A stretch of DNA of 64,000 nt from contig NZ_JAERRF010000015.1 of the NCBI RefSeq assembly GCF_016741875.1, forward strand, positions 62,001-126,000. Reading direction: 5' to 3'. Both the position numbers and the translations under genes were made by a program. This DNA comes from Streptomyces coffeae. Its GTDB lineage: Bacteria; Actinomycetota; Actinomycetes; Streptomycetales; Streptomycetaceae. Every line of letters begins with the position of its first letter. Positions within the stretch are counted from its first letter, which is position 1. This document shows, piece by piece, positions 17,762 through 24,513 of the stretch. The notes under the pieces are model-generated. The model had not been told where the DNA came from. It made no database searches and worked only from the letters and a program-made list of their open reading frames with translations.

Positions 17762-17950
17762 TCTCGCCCTCCTGAAGGAGGGAGATTCTTACGGCTCGCG
17801 CCGTGAGGTTTTCTGCTTCATCGCCGACTGCCCGCCCGGAGTGCTCCGTTGAGGTCTTACACCGGCTCCACAGACTGTCACCGCCAGCCCGGCGGCCAGA
17901 ATGTTCTTCGCCGCGTTCACGTCCCGGTCGTGGGTCGCTCCGCAGTCACA
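17762..17950 (-). ncRNA. Predicted omega RNA (reRNA) scaffold of the TnpB element
   Basis: In studied TnpB systems the guide RNA scaffold overlaps the 3' end of tnpB and runs through the right-end hairpin. The hairpin here is 17767-17773 with 17776-17782. The guide would be the flanking DNA just outside, read on the minus strand from 17755 (CCGCTACCAGGACGAGGACG), which is aldehyde dehydrogenase sequence. The 5' boundary given is only a rough estimate. Confidence 0.45.
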
Positions 17951-18979
17951 CGTCCATGTCCGGACGGTGAGGGGCATCTTGCTCCGGATGGTACCGCAGG
18001 CGGAGCACAGCTTGGAGGAGGGGAACCAGCGGTCGATGACGACCAGGTTCCGCCCGTACCACTGGGCTTTGTACTCCAGCATCATCCGCATGTCGGTCCA
18101 CGCCGCGTCGGAGATGGAGCGGGCCAGGGTGTGGTTCTTGACCATGTTGCGTACGGTCAGGTCCTCGATCACGAGCGTTTGGTTTTCGCGCACGAGTCGA
18201 GTGGTGAGCTGGTGGAGGAAGTCACGGCGTCGGTCCGCGATCCGGGCATGGACTTTGGCTACCTTGATTCGGGCCTTGGCCCGGTTCGCAGATCCCTTGG
18301 CCTTGCGGGACAAGTTCCGCTGGGCCTTGGCGAGCCGGGCCCGGTCACGGCGTTCGTGCTTGGGGTTGGTGATCTTCTCTCCGGTGGAGAGCGTCACCAG
18401 CGACGTGATTCCGGCGTCGATGCCGACGGCTGCCGTGGTGGCGGGCATCGGGACCGGGATGTCGTCACACAGCATGGATACGAACCAGCGGCCGGACGCG
18501 TCCCGCGACACGGTCACGGTGGACGGCCGCGCACCCTCGGGCAGGGGCCGGGACCACACGATGTCCAGGGGCTCCAGCATCTTCGCCAGCGTCAGCTTCC
18601 CGTCCCGGTAACGGAATGCGGAAGACGTGTACTCGGCGCTGGCGCAGGACTTCCGCTTCGACTTGAAGCGCGGGTACTTGGCGCGCCTGGCGAAGAAGTT
18701 GGTGAACGCGCCCTGCAAGTGCCGGAGCGTTTGTTGAAGCGGAACGCTGGACACCTCGGAGAGGTAGGCCAGTTCCTCGGTCTTCTTCCACGCGGTCAGC
18801 ATCGCGGAGGTGGCGTTGTAGTTGACCCGCTCCTGTCGGACCGACCATGCCTCGGTACGGGCCTGGAGCGCCATGTTATAGACCTTCCGCACGCATCCGA
18901 AGGTGCGTGACAGCTCCGCTGTCTGCGCATCCGTCGGGTAGAAGCGGTACTTGAAAGCCCGCTTCACGTGAGTGATCAC
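17789..18979 (-). CDS. tnpB: TnpB RNA-guided endonuclease
   Basis: A 396-residue TnpB. It has the N-terminal OrfB/HTH-like region (KYRFYPTDAQTAEL) and then the RuvC-like nuclease. The first Asp is in VGIDAGITS (about 190), the Glu in LVIEDLTVRNM (about 271) and the final Asp in HDRDVNAAKN (about 351). Between the last two motifs are CSACG and CDCG, the zinc-binding TNB domain. All catalytic residues are present, so the protein looks active. TnpB cuts the element's donor-joint site using its omega RNA and promotes element retention. Usual family length is about 370-410. Confidence 0.93.
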   Translation of the reverse strand: MITHVKRAFKYRFYPTDAQTAELSRTFGCVRKVYNMALQARTEAWSVRQERVNYNATSAMLTAWKKTEELAYLSEVSSVPLQQTLRHLQGAFTNFFARRAKYPRFKSKRKSCASAEYTSSAFRYRDGKLTLAKMLEPLDIVWSRPLPEGARPSTVTVSRDASGRWFVSMLCDDIPVPMPATTAAVGIDAGITSLVTLSTGEKITNPKHERRDRARLAKAQRNLSRKAKGSANRAKARIKVAKVHARIADRRRDFLHQLTTRLVRENQTLVIEDLTVRNMVKNHTLARSISDAAWTDMRMMLEYKAQWYGRNLVVIDRWFPSSKLCSACGTIRSKMPLTVRTWTCDCGATHDRDVNAAKNILAAGLAVTVCGAGVRPQRSTPGGQSAMKQKTSRREP

Positions 18980-19096
18980 ATCTCACAAACTACCACAACA
19001 ACTTGTGACTATCTGCGGGAAGTTGGATGGTGGACAGGGATCCGCCCTGGCGGCGAATCCCCTTTCCCTGCCCTGCTCCGCAGGAGTCCGTTTCCT

Positions 19097-19116
19097 CTCC
19101 GCCCTGAAGGGCGGAG
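19097..19116. repeat. Hairpin resembling a second IS605-type end
   Basis: CTCCGCCCT-ga-AGGGCGGAG is a 9-bp perfect stem with a 2-nt loop. It has the same architecture as the tnpB right-end hairpin (7-bp stem, same GA loop). It may be the left end of this element or a remnant right end of another tnpB copy. Confidence 0.4.
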
Positions 19117-19149
19117 TATCCACGGAGGAATCGGGTGACTCCGCACCGG

Positions 19150-19176
19150 CCCGGGAGGAGAGTCCCTCCTCCCGGG
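19150..19176. terminator. Hairpin terminator downstream of unknown gene
   Basis: An 11-bp perfect stem (CCCGGGAGGAG with CTCCTCCCGGG) and a 5-nt loop lie 85 bp beyond the stop of the minus-strand gene at 19261. Confidence 0.6.
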
Positions 19177-19260
19177 AGCGCCCGGGCCCGACGGGTGGTG
19201 CCACCGGTCGCCCGCAAAAAAGATCCAGCGGCAGTGGCGTCCGGTCAGCGCACCGTCGCG

Positions 19261-20385
19261 TTACGGCATCGGGTTGGTCGGCGGTCCGGCGCAGCGTGCC
19301 GGGTAGCCGGGATGCAGAAAGAGCGCGGGAAACGAGCGGGGGCCGTGGCGGCGGTCGAGCCAGGCCGACAGTCCGGTGAGGGAGCCGGACAGCATTGCCC
19401 GCAGTACGGCAGTGTGCAGGTCTGCGGCCTCTTCGCGGCCGACGTCGGCGAGGAACCGGCCGTAGCGAGCGTTGACCGACGCCTGATACTTGCCCATCGA
19501 CTCCAGAAAGCTCGCTGCGGGCTCGGTGGGGGCGGGGGAGGCGCGGGGTACGGGCCGGCAGAGAGCGGCAGTGTCGGCGGTCGTGAGGATGCCGGTCACG
19601 TCGCGGAACACGTAGGCGGCCATGCCCTCCGGGCGAGCGATGCCCAAGCGACGGGCAGTAAGTCGGGTGATGGTGCGCGCCTCGCGATCACAGGCGCCCT
19701 CCATGACGACGCCGAGGTTGCGCGTGGTCGGTGAGCCGACGAGGTCAGGCGCCGAGTAGGTGCGCCCGTCGTAGCGGCGGAAGTTCACGCCGTACTGCGT
19801 CCGGACGATCTCGTCGCTCCTGAGCCGGTAGCTACGGAACGAGCCGTAGTGGAGGCAGTTATGCGCGTATGCCCGCAGCAGATCGAGCGCCGCTAACTCC
19901 GAGTCCGCCGGTAGCCCGGACGCCAGCGGGCCGGAGACAGTGATCAGCGCGCGCATCTGCAGATGCCGGTAGCCCTGGTTCGGGTGGTGAAATCCGCCGT
20001 ACGCCCCCTCCCGCTCGGAGCGGATACCGACCATGACGCGATCGAGCGGCAGCGTCCGGCTCAGCCCTATAGTCGCGTACCGGGCGCGCAGCAGCGCGAG
20101 TCCTTCACAGAACGGGCGGGTCTCCAGCCCAGCCGCGCGCCAGGCGCTCAAAACCTGGGGCAGCGGCCGGAACGTCACCTGCGGGTGCTGGCCGGTGAGG
20201 CTGTCCGGCGTGCTGCGTAGCTCGGCCAGTTTGGCGGCGAGCACGACAGCGTCGGTGTCGCCCGACAGGAGCTCATTGGGTGCCAGCAGGCGAGGGATGC
20301 CGGTCAGTCGTCGGGCGTTTGCCCCAGAATGAGTGCTCGGTGTGACTCTTGGATACCGTCCGGCAGGTTGTCTGGGGAGAACCAT
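19261..20385 (-). CDS. Unknown protein of the accessory island (contains a TTA codon)
   Basis: An open frame of 374 codons; the true start is uncertain because its 5' end overlaps the NUDIX gene end at 20304. Candidate starts are ATG 20385 and GTG 20244. Recognisable features are a HPNQGYRHLQMRA segment and a His/Cys motif, AHNCLHYGSFRSYR (about residues 187-200 of the long form). They could be a catalytic or metal site, but I cannot place the family. Third-position GC is lower than in flanking core genes. The codon at 19896-19894 is TTA, rare in Streptomyces and dependent on the bldA tRNA. It is downstream of the NUDIX gene and probably co-transcribed. Confidence 0.6.
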   Translation of the reverse strand: MVLPRQPAGRYPRVTPSTHSGANARRLTGIPRLLAPNELLSGDTDAVVLAAKLAELRSTPDSLTGQHPQVTFRPLPQVLSAWRAAGLETRPFCEGLALLRARYATIGLSRTLPLDRVMVGIRSEREGAYGGFHHPNQGYRHLQMRALITVSGPLASGLPADSELAALDLLRAYAHNCLHYGSFRSYRLRSDEIVRTQYGVNFRRYDGRTYSAPDLVGSPTTRNLGVVMEGACDREARTITRLTARRLGIARPEGMAAYVFRDVTGILTTADTAALCRPVPRASPAPTEPAASFLESMGKYQASVNARYGRFLADVGREEAADLHTAVLRAMLSGSLTGLSAWLDRRHGPRSFPALFLHPGYPARCAGPPTNPMP

Positions 20386-20769
20386 CGTGCCTCCAGGATC
20401 TCGAACGAGTCGATCTTGAGATCACCGCCGACCAAAGCCGCTTCGTAGGCCACTTCGATCCGTAGTTTGTAACCGCTCTTGAGGTGGATGAGTGGGCCGG
20501 CCTTCACTTCAAGGCCGGTTTCCTCGCGCACCTCGCGGACGACGGTTGCGCCGAATTCCTCGCCTTTGATGGCGTATCCGGTCGGCAGCCCCCATTGGCG
20601 GCCCTCCGGCCACATGCGATGCCGCAGGAGCAGGACCAGCCCCCCCCCCCCCGTCGTCTCGGACGACGCCGGTCACGCCGACCATGAATTTCGCGTGCGC
20701 GATCCAGAGGACCCGCCATTGCATCGGGCCTCGGATGATGCGCCACAGTCGTGCGATCAGTCGTTTCAC
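20304..20769 (-). pseudogene. NUDIX hydrolase, frameshifted in a 13-G homopolymer (possibly phase-variable)
   Basis: Read from GTG 20769 (ribosome site GAGG), frame 1 gives KRLIARLWRIIRG through GVVRDDGGGG. Then a run of 13 G (plus-strand C at 20640-20652) shifts the frame. The other frame continues LVLLLRHRMWPEGRQWGLP, then GYAIKGEEFG and REVREETGLEV to the stop at 20304. The NUDIX box GX5EX7REVXEETGL is complete. A tract of 12 G restores one uninterrupted protein of about 155 residues. Either slipped-strand variation switches the gene or the assembly miscounted the homopolymer. NUDIX enzymes hydrolyse nucleoside diphosphate derivatives; the substrate is unknown. Confidence 0.8.
20640..20652. 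repeat. 13-bp mononucleotide (C/G) tract inside NUDIX gene
   Basis: Thirteen consecutive C on the plus strand. It is the exact position of the NUDIX frameshift; 12 would be in frame. Confidence 0.9.
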
Positions 20770-20875
20770 GTTGTGCCTCTTTCAGGAGTGTTGGTCCACG
20801 GGCGCGGCCGGGCCGGCCACTCTCGCTGCTGGGCCCGGGGACTGTCCAACGCCGCTGATCGTGGCCGTGACACGG

Positions 20876-20965
20876 CTACGGGCCCGGGGAGCCGGCGATC
20901 GCAAGCGGAACGACCGTTGCGACGCACAGACAGACCCACAGCAGCACCGCTAATCGCTGCCTCAC
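20876..20965 (-). CDS. Possible 29-residue hydrophobic peptide
   Basis: A short frame starts with GTG at 20965, overlapping the stop of the preceding small gene (GTGA). It encodes VRQRLAVLLWVCLCVATVVP and then LAIAGSPGP. One transmembrane-like or signal-like segment follows two basic residues. It contains one TTA codon (Leu5, about 20953-20951). No homology is recognised; the tight coupling is the main support. It may instead be a chance frame. Confidence 0.35.
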   Translation of the reverse strand: MRQRLAVLLWVCLCVATVVPLAIAGSPGP

Positions 20966-21132
20966 CTGCTGCTGCCCTTCACGCGGCATCGAGGGCACTG
21001 ACACGGGGGATAGGTACTCGTCATGAGCGGCGCCTCGCGTCCGCTGCCGGACAGAACGGCTACACGGCCCCGCTCTCGTACGACTTGGCCGGTCTTCCTG
21101 TCGACCTCGTACACACGCATCGTCATCCCCAT
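20962..21132 (-). CDS. Small Cys-rich protein, MRVY...YPPCxCPRC family (copy 1)
   Basis: A 56-residue protein. It opens MGMTMRVYEVDRKTGQVVRE, continues RGRVAVLSGSG and ends TYPPCQCPRCRVKGSSR. The start is at 21132 or the next Met at 21126. The C-terminal CxCPxC cluster could bind zinc or iron. A clear homologue lies at 55032-55199 with the same length and layout; both are divergent from an XRE regulator about 160 bp away. Such proteins are widespread but unannotated in Streptomyces as far as I know. It heads the island operon (peptide, NUDIX, unknown protein). Function is unknown; an accessory or target of the regulator is a guess. Confidence 0.72.
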   Translation of the reverse strand: MGMTMRVYEVDRKTGQVVRERGRVAVLSGSGREAPLMTSTYPPCQCPRCRVKGSSR

Positions 21133-21300
21133 TGGACCTGTCCTATCCGCAGCTCAGAACCGGTGTTGCAGTGGTGCAGGACCAGTGCACCGGTTCAGGC
21201 AGCGTGGTGGGCAACGAAAGACCGGACGTTTGGGCGGACGTTTTCGCCTTCGGTGGAGGGGCCAAGTCACTACTGTGAAAGGGAAACCGCAGTCGCACGG
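21133..21300. promoter_or_regulatory. Divergent promoter region of small-protein/XRE module 1
   Basis: 168 bp between the small gene and the XRE gene. It contains an interrupted inverted repeat, AACCGGTG (21158-21165) with CACCGGTT (21188-21195), enclosing GTGCA-type half-sites. It is a plausible operator for the adjacent regulator. Confidence 0.4.
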
Positions 21301-22578
21301 ATGGCGGACAGGGTCGTGAGCAGACTGGCGCAATTACGACGCGCGGCCGGATACACACAAGAATCGTTCGTGACAGCTTTCGCCCAAGAAGCTGCCCGCT
21401 TGAGCGTCGCGGCGTCGGTCAGCGTCAGGCAAGCACGCCGCTGGGAGCGTGAGACACCCCCACCCTTGCCGCATCCGAGCCAGCAGACCGTGTTGGAAGC
21501 AATGTTCGGCCTTCCCCTCGCCGAGATGGGGTTCGAGGTCCCTCGGCATCGGGTGACGGTTTCCGCGCCGATAGGCGACGCTGGAGAGGTGAAGCGGAGG
21601 ACGTTCGTCGCGGATGCCGGGGTCCTCGCTGCGGCGGCCCTCGTTCCCACTCGGCCGGGGCAACGGGTCGGCGCCGCCGAGGTCGCCGAACTACGCGCGA
21701 GGCTCGATGGCCTCTATCAGACAGACCACACTGCGGGCAGCGTGCCCGCCCTGACTCAGGCTCGCCGCATCGAGGACGAGCTCACGGGCGCCCTGGGATC
21801 GGCTTCGTACACGAGCCGGGTTGGCCGCGAACTACAGACCATGCTCGCCGAGCTGCGCGGTCACCGAGCTTGGTACGGCTACGACGGCGGGCGTATCCAT
21901 CAGGGTCGTGCCGCCTGTATGGAAGCCCTCGCGGCAGCGCAGCTCGTCGACAACCCACTGCTACAGGTCTCTGTGCTGGAGACGCTTGTACTCCTTGCGA
22001 TCAAGGCGGAGCGGGCGTGGGAAGCCGCGAGCGCGGTCGAGAACGCCTATCGGCTCGCCACACATGCGGGGGCAGGCCACACCGTGCACTTGGTGATCTC
22101 GCTCCGAGACGCCAACGTGGCCACCCACACGGGCGACCTGTCCGGAGCGCGGCGCGCTCTGAGTCGAGCCGTCAGTCATCAGGGGCGGGCCGACACGGAC
22201 GCCGAGGTGCCGAAGTGGGCCCAGTTCGTCGGGCCGTTCGAGGTCGACTACGCCACTGCTGACATGTACGTCCGAGCGGAGCAGCCCAAACGCGCGGTGC
22301 CGTTTCTGCGCGCCGCTGTACGTGGCATCGGCGGCGACCTCGCCCGCAACAGTGCGTCCTACCGCGTCAAGCTCGCCGACGCGCTACTCGCTGCCCAGGA
22401 GGTCGACGAAGCGTGCACGGAGATGAGCGCCGTTCTCGACTCTTGCGGCGGCATCTCCTCTCCGCGGCTGCTCGGAAAGATCCGGGAGTTCCAGCGGGCC
22501 GCTGACAGGATCGACAGTGCCGCGGCCCGCGAGTGCGGCGAGCGCATCCGTGAGACCGTCCGAGGGGGCACGACATGA
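21301..22578 (+). CDS. XRE-family HTH regulator with TPR-like C-terminal domain
   Basis: A 425-residue protein. The HTH is at about residues 7-60 (VSRLAQLRRAAGYTQESFV, with SVRQARRWER). The remainder is alpha-helical and repeat-like, typical of actinobacterial XRE/TPR regulators. ATG at 21301 is chosen because the HTH begins there; the open frame extends to 20479 without support. Its stop overlaps the next gene's ATG (ATGA at 22575), so the GNAT is translationally coupled. It is divergent from the small Cys-rich gene. Confidence 0.8.
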   Translation: MADRVVSRLAQLRRAAGYTQESFVTAFAQEAARLSVAASVSVRQARRWERETPPPLPHPSQQTVLEAMFGLPLAEMGFEVPRHRVTVSAPIGDAGEVKRRTFVADAGVLAAAALVPTRPGQRVGAAEVAELRARLDGLYQTDHTAGSVPALTQARRIEDELTGALGSASYTSRVGRELQTMLAELRGHRAWYGYDGGRIHQGRAACMEALAAAQLVDNPLLQVSVLETLVLLAIKAERAWEAASAVENAYRLATHAGAGHTVHLVISLRDANVATHTGDLSGARRALSRAVSHQGRADTDAEVPKWAQFVGPFEVDYATADMYVRAEQPKRAVPFLRAAVRGIGGDLARNSASYRVKLADALLAAQEVDEACTEMSAVLDSCGGISSPRLLGKIREFQRAADRIDSAAARECGERIRETVRGGTT

Positions 22579-23126
22579 CGCAAGGAACCATCACCGTAGA
22601 GTGCATGGACGGGTCGGCCGCAGTGCAGGCCGAGGACGCCTTCAGGCTGATCTATGCCGAAGCGTTCGCGGAACCGCCCTACAACGAGACCGCGGACGAT
22701 GTCGCGGCCACCTTCCGCCGCTTCCGTTCCCAGACCCGCAAGGCCACTTTCCGCGCCGCCCTGGCCCGTACCGATAACGGCGAGCCGGTCGGCATGGCGT
22801 ACGGCTATCCGCTCGGACCCCATACGGGCTGGTGGGACCAATTGACCAAGCCCGTGCCCGACGACGTGCGGCGCGAAGACGGACACCGCACCTTCGGGCT
22901 CATGGAACTTGCCGTGCGCCGGCCGTGGCGCGGGCAGACCACCGCACGCCGACTGCACGAGACGCTTCTCGCAGGCATCGAGGCCGAACGGGTGCTGCTC
23001 AATGTCCACCCGGACAGCAAGGCGGCGTGTGCCGCGTATCGCGCGTGGGGGTATCACAAGATCGGCGAAGCACGGCCGTGGGAGGGCGCGGACCTCCATG
23101 ACGTGATGTTGCTCGACCTGCGCTGA
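22575..23126 (+). CDS. GNAT family N-acetyltransferase
   Basis: A 183-residue acetyltransferase. A LMELAVRRPWRGQTTARRLH segment (about residues 110-129) forms the acetyl-CoA pyrophosphate loop (R/Q-x-x-G/A). An ...NVHPDSKAACAAYRAWGYHK region follows near 141-160, the usual beta-6/beta-7 ending. It overlaps the upstream XRE gene by 4 bp. The substrate is unknown. It is the last gene of the accessory island. Confidence 0.85.
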   Translation: MTQGTITVECMDGSAAVQAEDAFRLIYAEAFAEPPYNETADDVAATFRRFRSQTRKATFRAALARTDNGEPVGMAYGYPLGPHTGWWDQLTKPVPDDVRREDGHRTFGLMELAVRRPWRGQTTARRLHETLLAGIEAERVLLNVHPDSKAACAAYRAWGYHKIGEARPWEGADLHDVMLLDLR

Positions 23127-23217
23127 GCACTCGGCAGGCGCCTCCGCTCGTGGGGCGGTGGCGCACGGTCGCTCTGCGCGCGGGATGGGGTGAAACCGAT
23201 AGGCGCGCCCGAAAGGC

Positions 23218-24510
23218 TTACCGACCGGAGGAGCTGGGGGATTCCCGGTCCCGGCGGGTGGCCTCCCCCTCCGGTCCGGGGACGCCACCGGCCGGGCCGG
23301 TGGCGTCCCCGGACCGGCCATCGCACAGCGGCCGTACCGCGATCGCGGACGAGACCAGCAGCAGTCCGCCCAGCATCACGAACGGGGCGGCCGTGCCCGC
23401 GAGTCCGGCCAGCAGACCGGCGGAGGCGGGTGCCGCGACCTGGCCCAGGCGGTTGCCCGTCAGGCGCAGCGCCAGCGCGGTGCTGCCGGCTCCGTCGGGG
23501 GCGGCCTGGACGACGGTGGTCATCGACAGCGGCTGTCCGACGCCGAGGCAGAAGCCGAGCCCGGCCAGCAGCACACCGAGCGCCCAGGCGGGCAGTGGCA
23601 GGGCGATACCCGCGCACAGCAGCGCGGCGCCCAGACAGCTGGTGGCCATCAGGACGGTGCGCCCCAGCAGCCGGATCATCGGGGTGATGGCCAGTCGGCA
23701 GCCGATGGTGGCCGCGGCGCGCAGGCTCAGCAGCAGGCCGACCACGGAGGGTGAGATCCCGCGTTGTTCGCCGACGACCGGCAGATAGGCGGTGAGGATG
23801 TCGGTCGCGGAGAGCACGGCGAGGCTGATGAAGATGCCCGAGGCGACCCCGCGGGTGGTGAGGATGGCGCGCACCGGCACCCGTCGCGCCTCCCCCGCGG
23901 GCGCGGCCTCCGGCCGGGCGTCCCGGCCCCGGTGCTCGATACGCCACAGCGCGGTGACCGAACAGGCCGCCACGGCCGCGGAGAGCGCCAGCGCGACGGC
24001 GCTGGTGCGGGCCATAGCCCCGTCGTGGCCGGAGACCACCAGACCGGCCGCGACGGGCCCGATGAGCTGGCCGAGGGAGGCGCCGATGGTGAAGTGGCCG
24101 AAGTTGCGGTCCTGTTCGTCCGGGGCGCTCTGCCGGGCCACGATGGACTGGGCACCGATCACGAACGCGAGATGGCCGAGGCCCATCACCCCGCTCCACG
24201 CGGCCATCCCCGGCAGCGACCCGGCCGTCGCGCTGCATACGCAGCCGATGGCGATCAGCGCGACACCGGCGGGCAGCAGCGGGGCGCACCGCCCGTGGTC
24301 GGTGCGGCGTCCCAGCGGTACGGCGGCGAACAGCGGCAGCAGGGCGTAGATCCCGGCGATCACCCCCACCGCGCGGGCGTCGGCGCCCAGCGCCAGGGCC
24401 CGGTAGGAGACGGCGGGCCGAGCCATGCTCACCGCCGCCTGCGCGAAGGAGAAGGCGATGACCAGGCGCAGCAGCCAGCCCCTGCCGGGCCGTTGAGGCA
24501 TCCTGTGCAC
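23218..24510 (-). CDS. MFS transporter
   Basis: A 430-residue major facilitator with about 12 hydrophobic segments. The motif-A-like loop PLGRRTDHGR follows TM2, and there is a long central loop of charged residues near 200. The start is GTG 24510 or ATG 24501, 3-12 bp after the stop of the citrate-type transporter, so the two are co-transcribed. The last 40 codons are hydrophilic and contain a 21-bp perfect inverted repeat. Efflux of a small molecule is likely; the substrate is unknown. Confidence 0.85.
   Translation of the reverse strand: MHRMPQRPGRGWLLRLVIAFSFAQAAVSMARPAVSYRALALGADARAVGVIAGIYALLPLFAAVPLGRRTDHGRCAPLLPAGVALIAIGCVCSATAGSLPGMAAWSGVMGLGHLAFVIGAQSIVARQSAPDEQDRNFGHFTIGASLGQLIGPVAAGLVVSGHDGAMARTSAVALALSAAVAACSVTALWRIEHRGRDARPEAAPAGEARRVPVRAILTTRGVASGIFISLAVLSATDILTAYLPVVGEQRGISPSVVGLLLSLRAAATIGCRLAITPMIRLLGRTVLMATSCLGAALLCAGIALPLPAWALGVLLAGLGFCLGVGQPLSMTTVVQAAPDGAGSTALALRLTGNRLGQVAAPASAGLLAGLAGTAAPFVMLGGLLLVSSAIAVRPLCDGRSGDATGPAGGVPGPEGEATRRDRESPSSSGR
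23271..23317. terminator. 21-bp perfect inverted repeat inside MFS 3' end
   Basis: Arms 23271-23291 and 23297-23317 are exact reverse complements with a 5-nt loop. It lies within the hydrophilic tail of the MFS coding sequence, about 50-100 bp before its stop. It may act as a terminator for transcripts from either side. Confidence 0.55.
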
Positions 24511-24513
24511 GGA

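Larger units (their letters stand above)
17756..19135 (-). mobile_element. IS200/IS605-family (IS1341-like) element carrying tnpB only
   Basis: The right end is well defined. After the tnpB stop comes a CCCTCCT/AGGAGGG hairpin and then GTCAA, matching the TCAA-type cleavage site of IS605-family right ends. It abuts aldehyde dehydrogenase coding sequence. The left end is uncertain: a second hairpin of similar design at 19097-19116 could be the left end or part of another element. No tnpA (Y1 transposase) is present, so mobility would need one in trans. Confidence 0.75.

Noticed and set aside
20479..21300. N-terminal extension of the XRE/TPR protein
   Set aside because: Would overlap the small Cys-rich gene and the NUDIX region on the opposite strand; the HTH begins at 21301 and the extension has no homology.
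17756..23130. Integrative element with attachment sites
   Set aside because: The island has a TnpB, regulators and unknowns, but no integrase, excisionase, tRNA gene or flanking direct repeat was seen.
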